Below, in pieces: positions 25,127 through 33,854 of a DNA stretch of 64,000 nt. The notes under the pieces were generated by a model that did no database searches, was not told the DNA's origin, and saw only the letters and a list, made by a program, of their open reading frames with translations. The stretch's first letter is position 1. Every line of letters begins with the position of its first letter. The translations under genes and the position numbers were made by a program. This stretch comes from a bacterium (lineage in GTDB: Bacteria; 4484-113; JAFGCY01), in assembly GCA_020849855.1 (NCBI GenBank), contig JADZFO010000023.1:22491-86490 (forward strand), read 5' to 3'.

Positions 25127-26577
25127 GGCGATGGGATTGTAGACCCGGCTACAAGGTGTGGGAGAGTTGCCTCTCCCGGCCAGTTACCACGAGGAGGCCA
25201 TTCGATTCCGGCTGCCAGTTCGTCGTTTGCCATCAAGTCAGAATAGTCCAGCGATTCAAACCTCTTCAGGAAGGGCTTGACGCGTTGTTCCACCTTGGCC
25301 TGGAACTCAAGCCGTCGCTGTGCAAGCCCGGCAAAGTAGTCCCAGCTTCCCGGTGCCCGCCAGCGATGCCTGTATTCGGAGTCATAGTGCAGATCGGCAA
25401 CATAGGGACCGTCCTGGCCGCGCAGGCGCCGAAAGTACTCATCTGCGTTGCGCTGCAGATTGAAGGCCAGCGTCCGCTGGCGGCTGTCGTACATCTCGGG
25501 CGCGTAAAGCAGCAGGCTGTAAGCCGGTCGCGAGATGGCGACTAGCGCCGCGCTGGGACAGAACAGGCCGCCTTGCGGAGCCTGTCCCAGTGCGCAGGCC
25601 GCCTGATGCAGGCTGGTGAAACGAGCGACATTGCCATCCATATTGAATGCCAGCATGAAGTTCGCATTCACTGGCCCGAGCATTGCCAGCGGGGACTCGG
25701 TAATCCCATGCTGATAGGCTTCCACAAACAGCCCGCTATAGCTCGCGTCGATCATTAGCTCACCCTGCTCGAACTTCCGGAGCAGCAGCGAGACCGGGAA
25801 GTACTGCGGGCAATGCTGATCCTTTGCGCTGGCTGCTGCTTTCAGGTCCGCCTCGCAAAGCTCGAGCTCCCCATACTCGGACCAGTAACGCGCCCGCTGC
25901 AGATAGGGCCAGGACATCTGCGGCGCGGCATCAATACAGCGCTGCAGGTAGGCCAGCTCCTGCTTTTCCAGTCTTGCCATCAGTTCGATGATCGACTCGC
26001 CCTGCTCTGACCCTGTGCCATGAGCAGCGTCATCACCGGCATCCAGCTCCTCAATCCAAAGCTCGCGGCGCAGCTTATAAGCCAGACACAGGCTGTCGGC
26101 GGTTCCTGTTTCAAGCGCGGCGGCCCGCTCAAGGTACTCAATCGCGCGAGGTCTGGGGTCGGGTGTCAGATCCTCGGGCGTGGGCAGGAGGATCAGATTC
26201 ATGTTCTCATCGAAGTCAAAAAGGATCGGGGTTTCCGGCTCGAACCACTCCCGGCGCAACAGGCACCAGGCCCGGAGCTGCCAGAACTCGAACTGCTCAG
26301 CATACTGCGGTTTGGTGTCAAGCAGAGCCTGTAACTTCTCGTCAGCGAGAGTAGCAGGGCAGATATTGCCGGCCGCGAACTCATAGAGCTGCCGGTCCAT
26401 GATTTCCTCTTCAAGCAGCTCACAGTAGTCATCCAGCAGAGTGCTGCCACTGCTGATCCGTGGGTAGGGCAACCGCATCGGCAGGTCATAGCTCCAGGCC
26501 GGATCAGCGGCGAAGGCGGGGCTGAAAAGAGAAAGGACGAACAGGAAGAGGCCTAGTACGGCACAGATTTTGCGCAT
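25093..26577 (-). CDS. Secreted protein of unknown function, helical-repeat-like
   Basis: The 494-residue protein has a clear signal peptide (about residues 4-23, cleavage AFA-AD). The mature part is mostly helical, with pairs of aromatic-rich helices (YLQRARYWSEYGELELCEADLKAA) that resemble TPR-type repeats, but I cannot count complete TPRs. No catalytic motif is evident. No ribosome binding site precedes the ATG; TATATC lies 8 nt upstream. Its 3-prime end overlaps gpmI by 34 nt. Codon use is somewhat less GC-rich than in the neighbouring heat-shock genes, which may indicate a recent or fast-evolving gene. Confidence 0.7.
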   Translation of the reverse strand: MRKICAVLGLFLFVLSLFSPAFAADPAWSYDLPMRLPYPRISSGSTLLDDYCELLEEEIMDRQLYEFAAGNICPATLADEKLQALLDTKPQYAEQFEFWQLRAWCLLRREWFEPETPILFDFDENMNLILLPTPEDLTPDPRPRAIEYLERAAALETGTADSLCLAYKLRRELWIEELDAGDDAAHGTGSEQGESIIELMARLEKQELAYLQRCIDAAPQMSWPYLQRARYWSEYGELELCEADLKAAASAKDQHCPQYFPVSLLLRKFEQGELMIDASYSGLFVEAYQHGITESPLAMLGPVNANFMLAFNMDGNVARFTSLHQAACALGQAPQGGLFCPSAALVAISRPAYSLLLYAPEMYDSRQRTLAFNLQRNADEYFRRLRGQDGPYVADLHYDSEYRHRWRAPGSWDYFAGLAQRRLEFQAKVEQRVKPFLKRFESLDYSDLMANDELAAGIEWPPRGNWPGEATLPHLVAGSTIPSPWPLKANPCCC

Positions 26578-26601
26578 GTGCCAATGATATAGGACTGGTG
26601 C

Positions 26602-27078
26602 TCACTCGCCCTGGATCGGAATGCGCCGGCGACTGTGCTCCGCCTGGATCTCAGGCTCTTTGGCTGTCTCTGCAGGCCCGGCCACTGGGCCAGCCGGGCG
26701 CGCGACAGCCAGGCCCTGCTCGCCGACAGGCACAAGGCCGGCTTCGTTGCCGCGCATGACGGATTCAAAGCGCGCGCGGGCGGCCGGGTCGAGCTGGCTG
26801 AAGAGCTCGCGGGCCAGCTTGATCAGCTGCGCCTCGCGCTCGCGCAGACGCAGGATCAGCTCCACGCCGGCGAGGTTAACGCCCATCTGCTGTGTCAATA
26901 CGGCAATCGCCTGCAGGCGCTCGACATCCTGCTGCGTATAGCGCCGGGTGCCGCCGGGGGTGCGCTCGGGCTGCAGCAGTCCCATCCGCTCATACTGGCG
27001 GATGGTCTGCTGGTGGAAGCCGGTGATCTCGGCCACCACACTTATGCTGTAAACAGCCCTTCTGCCGCTCACTTCCAT
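26602..27078 (-). CDS. hspR: MerR-family heat-shock regulator HspR
   Basis: HspR represses dnaK-type operons by binding HAIR sequences, with DnaK as co-repressor in actinobacteria. The 158-residue protein begins with the family pattern [26 protein letters not shown], a MerR winged helix. [14 protein letters not shown] and the HspR-like [15 protein letters not shown] follow. A Pro/Ala-rich C-terminal tail of about 45 residues is unusual. Its ATG overlaps the end of dnaJ by 10 nt with no ribosome binding site, implying translational coupling. I do not find a convincing CTTGAGT-N7-ACTCAAG operator near dnaK or hsp20, so its target here is open. Confidence 0.88.
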   Translation of the reverse strand: MEVSGRRAVYSISVVAEITGFHQQTIRQYERMGLLQPERTPGGTRRYTQQDVERLQAIAVLTQQMGVNLAGVELILRLREREAQLIKLARELFSQLDPAARARFESVMRGNEAGLVPVGEQGLAVARPAGPVAGPAETAKEPEIQAEHSRRRIPIQGE

Positions 27079-28139
27079 TTGTCCAGACGGGGATTGCCCG
27101 GGTTGAGTTCCGCGAACTCGCGCAGCAGTTCACGGCTGCGCAGGTCCAGGTCCTGCGGGACTACGATCTCGATGCGCACCAGCATGTCGCCGCGTCCGCC
27201 GCTGCCGCGGTGCGGGAAGCCCTTGCCGCGCAGGCGCAGCTCCCGGCCGCTCTGGCTGCCGGCGGGCACCTTCAGCTGGACCCGGCCGTCAAGGGTCGGG
27301 ATCTCGACGGTCGCCGAGAGCGCGGCCTCCACGAAGGTCACCGGCACGGTGAGATAAACGTTGTCGCCGCGGCGCTCAAACCAGGGATGCTCCTGCACGG
27401 TGATCTGCAGCAGCAGGTCCCCCGGCGGCCCGCCGTTGATGCCGGCTTCGCCCTGGCCCGCCACCCGGACCTTGTGGTTGTTATCGACGCCCGCGGGGAT
27501 CCGGACCTTGATCTTGTCCCCGCCGCTGCGCTGCAGGGTCAGCTCTTTGCCCTGATAGGCTTCTTCAAAGCTGATCACCACATGGTGCTGACGGTCGGCA
27601 CCCTTCTGGCGCACGTTGCCGCGGCTGCGGCCGGCGAAGGGCTGGTCCTGCCAGCTTTGGTGCGTGCCATAGCCCTGGTTGAAGAGCTGCTCGAAGATTC
27701 CGCTCATGTCCGGACCGCCGGGGCCGAAGCCGCCCTGGCCGCCAAAGCCGCTGCGTCCGCCGCCAAAGCCGCCCCCGCCGAAGTTGCGCATGAAGTCCTC
27801 AACCTGGCCCGGGTCGATGGGGTTGCCGTTCTGGTCGACGTACTGGTAGCGCTGTCCGCCGGAGGCGCTGCCCGGCCCCTGGGCCGAGCTGTCCGGCGCG
27901 CTGCCGCGGCCGCCGGCATTCACATAGGCCTGGTGGCCGACAGCGTCATAAAGCTCGCGCTTGCCCTTGTCGGAAAGCACTTCCCAGGCGGCCTGCAGCT
28001 CTTTGAACTTTGTCTCGGCCTGCACATCGCCGGGGTTGACATCCGGATGCAGCTTGCGCGCCAGCTTGCGGTAAGCCTTTTTCAGCTCCGCTTCGCTGGC
28101 GCCCTTGCTGACGCCCAGGATGTCGTAATAGGTCTTCAT
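27069..28139 (-). CDS. dnaJ: DnaJ-type co-chaperone without zinc finger (CbpA-like)
   Basis: The 356-residue protein starts with a J domain ([24 protein letters not shown], with the HPD motif at [10 protein letters not shown]). A Gly/Phe-rich region full of FGG repeats (about residues 115-170) follows, then two C-terminal substrate-binding beta domains. It lacks the four CxxCxGxG zinc repeats of class I DnaJ, so it is a class II protein like CbpA. Its place in a grpE-dnaJ-hspR order is that of dnaJ1 of actinobacteria. It stimulates DnaK ATPase. The ATG has no evident Shine-Dalgarno sequence and is preceded by the heptamer-repeat structure at 28143-28227. Confidence 0.92.
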   Translation of the reverse strand: MKTYYDILGVSKGASEAELKKAYRKLARKLHPDVNPGDVQAETKFKELQAAWEVLSDKGKRELYDAVGHQAYVNAGGRGSAPDSSAQGPGSASGGQRYQYVDQNGNPIDPGQVEDFMRNFGGGGFGGGRSGFGGQGGFGPGGPDMSGIFEQLFNQGYGTHQSWQDQPFAGRSRGNVRQKGADRQHHVVISFEEAYQGKELTLQRSGGDKIKVRIPAGVDNNHKVRVAGQGEAGINGGPPGDLLLQITVQEHPWFERRGDNVYLTVPVTFVEAALSATVEIPTLDGRVQLKVPAGSQSGRELRLRGKGFPHRGSGGRGDMLVRIEIVVPQDLDLRSRELLREFAELNPGNPRLDKWK

Positions 28140-28142
28140 ATG

Positions 28143-28227
28143 AGGTTACAGGTTACCGGGAACTGGGGACAGTAAAAGCTGCGTGCTCAGGTTCCTTCCA
28201 TAACCTGTGACCTGTCCCCTGTCAGCT
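28143..28227. repeat. Inverted pair of degenerate heptamer arrays between grpE and dnaJ
   Basis: The left arm reads AGGTTAC AGGTTAC CGGGAAC TGGGGAC (28143-28170). The right arm, in the complementary sense, reads AGCTGAC AGGGGAC AGGTCAC AGGTTAT (from 28200-28227). All eight units fit a loose AGGNNAC theme with a strict 7-nt period. The arms can pair imperfectly around a spacer of about 29 nt. Confidence 0.7.
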
Positions 28228-28882
28228 ATGCAGGTTTCGCAACTCTGACCATCGCTGGTTTCAGCACAGTGCTGCCCAGGCGGTAGCCTTCGGTGTAGAT
28301 CTCGACCACGGTTTCTTCGCTGACCTCGCTGCTTTCCTCCACGCTCAGGGCCTGGTGGATCTCGGGATTGTACTGCGCCGGGCAAGTGTTGATCTTCTCG
28401 ATACCGTGCTTAAGCAGCGCGGCCTCGATCACCTTGACCGTACGGCGCAGGCCGTCCAGCAAAGGGTTCTCCCCATCCGGTGTGTTCTTGTACTGCGCAG
28501 AGGCCAGTGCCAGGCCGTCGAGGGCCGGGAATAGGCTCTCCAGCAGACCCTCGACGGCAAAGCGCCTGGCTTCTTCAACATCAATCGACACACGCTTGCG
28601 GTGGTTCTGGAACTCGGCCTGGGTGCGCTGGGCCAGCTCAAGATACTCTGCGGCCCTGGCCTGCCAGTGCTCGATCTGCTCGGCATCGGCGGCGCTGTCC
28701 GCATGCACCGGGCCGTCTGCGCTCAGCTCAGGGTCCTGGGCCGGGACTTCGGTGCTGACCTCCTCATTGCCGCCCAGATCCACCAGCCCCTCGCTCTGCG
28801 ACTGCGCGGCGGCGGCTGTGTCGGCGGCGCCATCGCGGCTGGCGCGATGGTCTTCAACGATGATTCGGCGCTTGTCTTCCAT
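28226..28882 (-). CDS. grpE: Nucleotide exchange factor GrpE
   Basis: GrpE releases ADP from DnaK. The 218-residue protein has a long acidic, Ala-rich N-terminus (about 70 residues), then the coiled coil and beta head of the family. The segments RAAEYLELAQRTQAEFQNHRKR, LLESLFPALDGLALA, GIEKINTC and YTEGYRLGSTVLKPAMVRVAK are characteristic. AGGA lies about 9 nt before the ATG. It is followed by the heptamer-repeat structure and dnaJ, and preceded by hsp20, all on the minus strand. Confidence 0.94.
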   Translation of the reverse strand: MEDKRRIIVEDHRASRDGAADTAAAAQSQSEGLVDLGGNEEVSTEVPAQDPELSADGPVHADSAADAEQIEHWQARAAEYLELAQRTQAEFQNHRKRVSIDVEEARRFAVEGLLESLFPALDGLALASAQYKNTPDGENPLLDGLRRTVKVIEAALLKHGIEKINTCPAQYNPEIHQALSVEESSEVSEETVVEIYTEGYRLGSTVLKPAMVRVAKPA

Positions 28883-28942
28883 AATCCCGGTTCCTGAAAC
28901 TGTGTGGTGTTAACTTAAGCTCGAGGCTGTGCGCTGGGGGCC

Positions 28943-29383
28943 TTAGCCTTCGACGCTGACCTTGCGGGGCTTGACTTCCTCGGCCTTGGGCAGGGTCACC
29001 TGCAGCACGCCGTCGCGGTACTCGGCGCTGATGCCCTCGGCATTGACGTTCTTGGGCAGGCCGAAGCTGCGGTAGAAGGAGCCGTAGGAGCGCTCCACAA
29101 AGTGGTAGTTCTCGCTTTCGTCCTGCTTCTCGAAGCGGCGCTCGCCCTTGATGGTCAGGGTGCCGTTCTCCAGCTCGACGTGGATGTCTTCCTTGCTCAT
29201 GCCGGGCAGCTCGGCCGCGACGATGAAGCTCTCGGCCGTCTCCCGGACATCCACCGCCGGAGCCCAGACGCTGATGCGGCCTTCACGGCTGCGCGCGGGG
29301 GTGAAGCCGGCGAACTCGTCAAAGAGCCGCTCGATCTCGCTGCGCAGGCTGCGGGCATCGCTTGTACGCATGATCCCAGTCAT
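28943..29383 (-). CDS. Small heat-shock protein, Hsp20/alpha-crystallin family
   Basis: Hsp20 proteins hold unfolding proteins for refolding by DnaK. The 146-residue protein has the alpha-crystallin domain: ISVWAPAVDVRETAESFIVAAELPG, DIHVELENGTLTIKGER, and the closing GVLQVTLPKAEE. The start at 29383 has GGAGGAG 8 nt upstream and gives the usual family length. The same frame is open to an ATG at 29509 that also has a good site (GGAG at 4 nt) and would add 42 residues including a Cys cluster (SGCGCG). Both starts may be used, which is noted as a finding. Confidence 0.9.
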   Translation of the reverse strand: MTGIMRTSDARSLRSEIERLFDEFAGFTPARSREGRISVWAPAVDVRETAESFIVAAELPGMSKEDIHVELENGTLTIKGERRFEKQDESENYHFVERSYGSFYRSFGLPKNVNAEGISAEYRDGVLQVTLPKAEEVKPRKVSVEG

Positions 29384-29633
29384 TTCTTTCTCCTCCTCAT
29401 TGCGACCAGTATTGCAGGATGTAGTTGCCGGACCGCAACCGCAGCCGGACTTGTAGATGACCCGGCGGCCCTTCAGGGGCAGCGCCGCATAAGTACGAAG
29501 TGTGTGCATTGTTCTCCTGTGCCGCGCTCATGCGGCCCTGCGGCTCTGTCCCCGCCGCGGGGTGTTTGCTGCGCGCTGCGTGCGCGCAGGACCGGCGCTG
29601 CCAGGGCAGCGCAGCAAATCGTTTGATCGCTTT

Positions 29634-30077
29634 CTAGTGCGCCGCGGGCGCAGACTGCCCGTTGCAGTCCAGCTTGCCCGCAGCACCAAAATGCTGCAGC
29701 CAGGCCTGGTAGACCTGCTCCAGCTCCTCGCCCGGATCCAGGAAGTGGATCCGGTACCAGCGCTCGCCCTTCAGCACATGCCTGGCCAGGCACTCGCGCT
29801 CCGGGCCCTCATAGCGCTGGCCGGGGACACTGCTGTCCGGCCGCACATGGCTCATCAGGGCCGCGCGGGCATCCTGGGCCCGTCCGACAAAGTAGGGCGC
29901 TTCGACACGGTTGCTGTCGTGGGGCCGGCCATGGGCGAGGGCAAAGACCGCCGGGCGCGGGGCGACAAAACCGTCCACATTGAGCTCGCTGAGCACGCGC
30001 CAGTTGGTGACGGCCAGCTCCTCTTCCATCAGGGCCCAGGTGGCCTGGTAACGCTCGTGAATCTCCGCGCCGATCAT
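29634..30077 (-). CDS. Hypothetical protein between dnaK and hsp20
   Basis: This 147-residue soluble protein has no family that I recognise. Features seen are an N-terminal helix (MIGAEIHERYQATWALMEEE), a Pro-rich centre with two His-containing loops (LAHGRPHDSNRVEAPYFVGRA), and a C-terminal acidic/aromatic helix (DPGEELEQVYQAWLQHFG). AGGAGT lies before the ATG. Its position inside the heat-shock group suggests heat-shock co-expression, which is inference. A GC-rich stretch with several hairpins (29510-29633) separates it from hsp20. Confidence 0.7.
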   Translation of the reverse strand: MIGAEIHERYQATWALMEEELAVTNWRVLSELNVDGFVAPRPAVFALAHGRPHDSNRVEAPYFVGRAQDARAALMSHVRPDSSVPGQRYEGPERECLARHVLKGERWYRIHFLDPGEELEQVYQAWLQHFGAAGKLDCNGQSAPAAH

Positions 30078-30144
30078 GTCTGTTCTACTCCTGCCGTGAC
30101 CCGCGGGTCCGGTTTACAGATACCAGTATTGTGACACGCTCACT

Positions 30145-30219
30145 AGTGCTGAAGGCTGAGTGCTGAGTGCTGAATCAAGGTAATCCGGAATTCAGCACTC
30201 AGCACTTGCACTCGGCACT
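30145..30219. repeat. Inverted heptamer arrays at the 3-prime end of dnaK
   Basis: The left arm is AGTGCTG AAGGCTG AGTGCTG AGTGCTG (30145-30172). The right arm is CAGCACT CAGCACT TGCACT CGGCACT (30193-30219). Positions 30159-30175 and 30190-30206 form a perfect 17-bp inverted repeat with a 14-nt spacer. On the minus strand the structure starts at the dnaK stop codon itself and could act as an mRNA 3-prime stabiliser or terminator without a T-run. Confidence 0.85.
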
Positions 30220-32074
30220 ATTCCTTGACTTCCGTATATTCCGCGTCCACCACGTCTTCGGCCCCGCCGGCGGCGCCATTGGCGCCGGCCTCAAAGCCGC
30301 TGTCCTGGCCAGCGGCGCCCGCCGCCTGCTGCTGCCCGCCGGCATCCTTGTACATATGCTCGGCGATGCGGTAGCTGGCCTGGGTCAGCACCTCGCTGGC
30401 CTCCTTGATCCGGCTGATGTCGGAGCCGCCCAGCGCCTCCTTCAGGTCGCTGAGTGCGCGCTCCACCTGGCTCTTCTCGGCCTCAGGGATCTTGTCGCCG
30501 TTTTCCTTGAGGGTTTTCTCCACCTGGTAGACCAGGCTGTCCGCGCGGTTGCGGGTCTCGACTTCCTCCAGGCGGCTCTTGTCCTCTTCGGCGTGGCGCT
30601 GGGCCTCTTCCACCATCCGGGACACGTCGCCCTTGTCGAGGGTGGTCGAGCCGGTGATGGTGATCTTCTGCTCCTTGCCGGTGGCCTGATCCTTGGCCGA
30701 GACATTCACAATGCCGTTGGCGTCGATGTCAAAGGTGACTTCGATCTTGGGCACGCCGCGCGGGGCGGGGGTAATGCCCTGCAGGTGGAACTTGCCCAGG
30801 CTCTTGTTGTACTGGGCCAGCTCGCGCTCGCCCTGCAGCACGTGCACCTCAACCTCGCTCTGGCCGTCAGCCGCGGTGGTGAAGGTCTCAGAACGCTTGG
30901 TCGGGATGGTCGTGTTGCGGTTGATCATCTTGGTGAATACGCCGCCGAGGGTCTCGATGCCGAGGGTCAGCGGTGTCACGTCCAGCAGCAGGATGTCCTT
31001 GACCTCGCCGGCCAGTACGCCGCCCTGGATCGCCGCGCCCACCGCGACGACTTCGTCGGGGTTAACGCTCTGGTTGGGCTGCTTGCCGGTCAGCTTGCGC
31101 ACCAGCTCCTGCACCGCGGGGACGCGGGTGGAGCCGCCCACCAGCAGCACCTGGTCCAGGTCGTCGCTGGTGATGCCGGCGTCGGCCATGGCCTGCTTGG
31201 TCGGGCCGACGGTCTTCTCCAGCAGGTCGTGAATCAGCTCCTCGAACTTGGCCCGCGAGAGGTGCAGGTCAAGGTGCTTGGGGCCTTCAGCGTCCGCCGT
31301 GATGAAGGGCAGGTTGATATCCGTGCCGGCCGTGGAGGACAGCTCGATCTTGGCCTTCTCCGCGGCTTCCTTCAGGCGGCTCAGCGCCCGCACATCCTTG
31401 CGCAGATCGATGCCGTTTTCGCGCTGGAACTCTTCAGCGATCCAGTCGACGATCTTGTTGTCCAAGTCGTCGCCGCCAAGGAAGTTGTTGCCCGCGGTAG
31501 CCTTCACCTCAAACACGCCGTCGCCGAGCTCCAGCACGGAGACGTCGAAGGTTCCGCCGCCCAGGTCATAAACCAGGATCGTCTGCTCCTTGTCGCCCTT
31601 GTCGAGGCCATAGGCCAGGGCGGCGGCCGTGGGTTCGTTGATGATGCGCAGGACTTCCAGACCGGCGATCTTGCCGGCGTCCTTGGTGGCCTGGCGCTGG
31701 GCATCCTCGAAGTAAGCCGGCACGGTGATCACCGCCTGGGTGATCTGCTCGCCGGTATAGGCCTCGGCATCGCGCTTGAGCTTCTGCAGGATCATCGCGC
31801 TGATTTCCTGCGGCGTGTAGTCCTTGGCGTCAATGTTGACCTTGTAGTCGCGGCCCATGTGGCGCTTGATGCTGTAGATCGTGCGCTCGGGCGCCGTGAC
31901 CATCTGGCGCTTGGCGGCCACGCCGACGACGCGTTCGCCGTCCTTCTTGATGTGGACGACACTAGGGGTGGTGCGGCCGCCTTCCTTGTTGGCGATGACC
32001 CTGGGCTCACCCGCCTCAAGGATAGCCACGCAGCTGTTGGTGGTACCCAGGTCGATCCCGATTACCTTTCCCAT
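30218..32074 (-). CDS. dnaK: Molecular chaperone DnaK (Hsp70)
   Basis: The 618-residue protein is a full-length Hsp70. It begins [17 protein letters not shown] and carries the signatures [15 protein letters not shown] and [17 protein letters not shown]. The interdomain linker region ([21 protein letters not shown]) leads into the substrate-binding domain. A Gly/Ala/Gln-rich C-terminus ends in EVKE. It folds proteins with DnaJ and GrpE encoded downstream, and may be the co-repressor of HspR. AGGAGT precedes the ATG, and a strong promoter lies at 32190-32217 with a 115-nt leader. The long antisense open frame over this gene is a codon-bias shadow. Confidence 0.98.
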   Translation of the reverse strand: MGKVIGIDLGTTNSCVAILEAGEPRVIANKEGGRTTPSVVHIKKDGERVVGVAAKRQMVTAPERTIYSIKRHMGRDYKVNIDAKDYTPQEISAMILQKLKRDAEAYTGEQITQAVITVPAYFEDAQRQATKDAGKIAGLEVLRIINEPTAAALAYGLDKGDKEQTILVYDLGGGTFDVSVLELGDGVFEVKATAGNNFLGGDDLDNKIVDWIAEEFQRENGIDLRKDVRALSRLKEAAEKAKIELSSTAGTDINLPFITADAEGPKHLDLHLSRAKFEELIHDLLEKTVGPTKQAMADAGITSDDLDQVLLVGGSTRVPAVQELVRKLTGKQPNQSVNPDEVVAVGAAIQGGVLAGEVKDILLLDVTPLTLGIETLGGVFTKMINRNTTIPTKRSETFTTAADGQSEVEVHVLQGERELAQYNKSLGKFHLQGITPAPRGVPKIEVTFDIDANGIVNVSAKDQATGKEQKITITGSTTLDKGDVSRMVEEAQRHAEEDKSRLEEVETRNRADSLVYQVEKTLKENGDKIPEAEKSQVERALSDLKEALGGSDISRIKEASEVLTQASYRIAEHMYKDAGGQQQAAGAAGQDSGFEAGANGAAGGAEDVVDAEYTEVKE

Positions 32075-32189
32075 TACCTTTTACTCCTTCCTGCCGCAGG
32101 CTGGGCCTGCTGGCCAAGACCATTTGAATGCAGGGCATGTCGCGCACTCGCATGCAGCTCATCACCTGCTGGATGGCATTGATATCGGG

Positions 32190-32217
32190 AGTATAACGGC
32201 TTTATTGCGTTTGTCAA
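32190..32217 (-). promoter_or_regulatory. Strong sigma-70-type promoter of dnaK
   Basis: On the minus strand TTGACA, 16 nt, TATACT: a perfect -35 and a near-perfect -10. It is the best vegetative promoter in the window. Confidence 0.88.
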
Positions 32218-32261
32218 GCAAATCTTAGCGTAATTCGCTCAGATTTTCTGACAATTGTCTA

Positions 32262-33785
32262 TCAGAGATCTGGAGGGCCTCCGTAGCCTGTCGTTTTCTG
32301 GCCGTAGTCAAAACTGATCCAGTCCGCACCTCCGCCCTTGACGGCGTAGGTAAAGACCAGCTGGCTGCCATTCGTGTCATCGACGAAGCTGCCCTCGCTG
32401 GCCTCTGCCGCGAAGCTGCCGACAACCTGGCCGTTATGGATGCGGTGAATCACATAGTAGTCAGCCCAGTCCACCTGCTGCCAGGTGATCTCCACGGCAC
32501 CGGGAAGGGTGCCCTGGGTCGCGCTCAGGACATCCACGGGTGGCAGCATGCTGAAACTGCCGTCTGAGAGAGTCCAGCCATTCGACTCCTCCGCGCCATA
32601 GAGGGCCTTGATGCGGTACTCATAAACCCCGAAGTCCACACCCGGCTCGATCGGCAGGTGCCAGCCCGGCCGCGCGTCGGCGCTGTCCACTTCAACCCAT
32701 TCATGACTGCCTTGCGTGCTGAGGTTCACATTACGGCGCTGCAGGCGAAAGCCGTCTATGCCCTTGCTGCTGAGTGCCAGCCAGTCCAGCTCGAACTTGT
32801 AAGCGGTGAAGCCGAGGCTGTCCACCGGCTGAATATCGCGCTCGCCGCTGACAATCTCGGTCCAGGGACCGAACTCCGTGGGCTGGCTGAGGGCGTCCAC
32901 ATAGCGCGCCCGGTAGAAGAACTCGTTACCGCGAGGGAGGGGGTTCTCGGGGCCATGTGCGTCAAGATACTCAGTGCTGCCGATCTCAGAATCCACGCGG
33001 GCGATGCGTGTCCAGTCCTCGACAAGGGGATTGCTGTTGCGCTCGATCTCTACGCAGTCTAGTTCGCGGGGCAGGTAGGCAAAGGGACTGAGGAGCTCAG
33101 AAGGCCGGCCCCAGCGCAGCAGGATGCCGTTGGCCTGGGTCCCCTGGCTGGCGCTGAAGGCCGCGGGGGGCTCGACAAAGTCCTGCATCAGGCTGATCAG
33201 GCGGATGTCGAAGGCGGCCGGGGCAGTAGCGATAAAGGCCACGATGACGCGATTGCTGTCTGAATCCACGCTTTCGATGGACTGGCCGCCGGGAGCAGGT
33301 TCACTGATCAGCAGGTCCTGGCCAGCGGAATCAGTCGCGACGGGGTCCGTAATAACCCAGCGCCCGCTGTCCCAGTCAGCCCAGGCGACGCGCAGGCCCG
33401 CGTTGACCGTCTCGCCCAGAGCGCTCAGGCGCAGTCTGAGCTGGATAGGCTCTGCTGCGGGGGCGATGTCTTCAAATGCGACCAGCGCCCAGGACAGGCT
33501 GCCTTCGGCAGCTTGCAGACGCAGCAGATCCGGGCCCGGCCCGCCATCTTCAAGGCCTGCGCCAGGCCCCAGCGCAAGGAGGTCCCAGCTGTGCTGTTCT
33601 GAGCCGATGCGGGACAGTGCTTCAAGCTGCGCGAGCTGGTTAAGGCCTGGCAGGGGGTTTGCGGCCTGTGTGACAACCGGGTCTGGGACAGACCGCTGGA
33701 GCGGCTGTTCCAAGGCCGCACAGCCGCAAAGCAAACCAAGCGCGGTCAAAGCAGTTAAGAGCCAAGGCTGGTGCACCCTGCACAT
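32262..33785 (-). CDS. Lipoprotein with fibronectin-III-like domains (family member 1)
   Basis: The 507-residue protein has a signal peptide ending in the lipobox LLCGC. A beta-rich domain follows around the motif RVAWADWDSGRWVITDP, then two or three fibronectin-III-like repeats with the pattern LRWGRP...FEYLPREL...YRARYVD...PTEFGPW. The same order and the W-D/N-x-D/N-S-x-R-W motif occur in the lipoproteins at 33855-37193 and 61977-63566, so they look like paralogues. I start at the ATG 33785, preceded by GGGGGA, rather than 33815. A surface-exposed or outer-membrane lipoprotein role is inferred; ligand unknown. Confidence 0.75.
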   Translation of the reverse strand: MCRVHQPWLLTALTALGLLCGCAALEQPLQRSVPDPVVTQAANPLPGLNQLAQLEALSRIGSEQHSWDLLALGPGAGLEDGGPGPDLLRLQAAEGSLSWALVAFEDIAPAAEPIQLRLRLSALGETVNAGLRVAWADWDSGRWVITDPVATDSAGQDLLISEPAPGGQSIESVDSDSNRVIVAFIATAPAAFDIRLISLMQDFVEPPAAFSASQGTQANGILLRWGRPSELLSPFAYLPRELDCVEIERNSNPLVEDWTRIARVDSEIGSTEYLDAHGPENPLPRGNEFFYRARYVDALSQPTEFGPWTEIVSGERDIQPVDSLGFTAYKFELDWLALSSKGIDGFRLQRRNVNLSTQGSHEWVEVDSADARPGWHLPIEPGVDFGVYEYRIKALYGAEESNGWTLSDGSFSMLPPVDVLSATQGTLPGAVEITWQQVDWADYYVIHRIHNGQVVGSFAAEASEGSFVDDTNGSQLVFTYAVKGGGADWISFDYGQKTTGYGGPPDL

Positions 33786-33854
33786 GGAATCCCCCATCAA
33801 ATGCAACACCATCATTGACGCTGGCGCGCAACTGCGGTTACCTATAGCGCGGGG

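Noticed and set aside
30167-32182. 671-codon open frame antisense to dnaK
   Set aside because: It is the complement of a highly biased GC-rich gene; its Gln/Ala/Leu/His-rich product has no family features, and dnaK is certain.
32190-32230. HspR operator (HAIR, CTTGAGT-N7-ACTCAAG) at the dnaK promoter
   Set aside because: CTTGACA overlaps the -35, but no matching second half-site is present at the right spacing.
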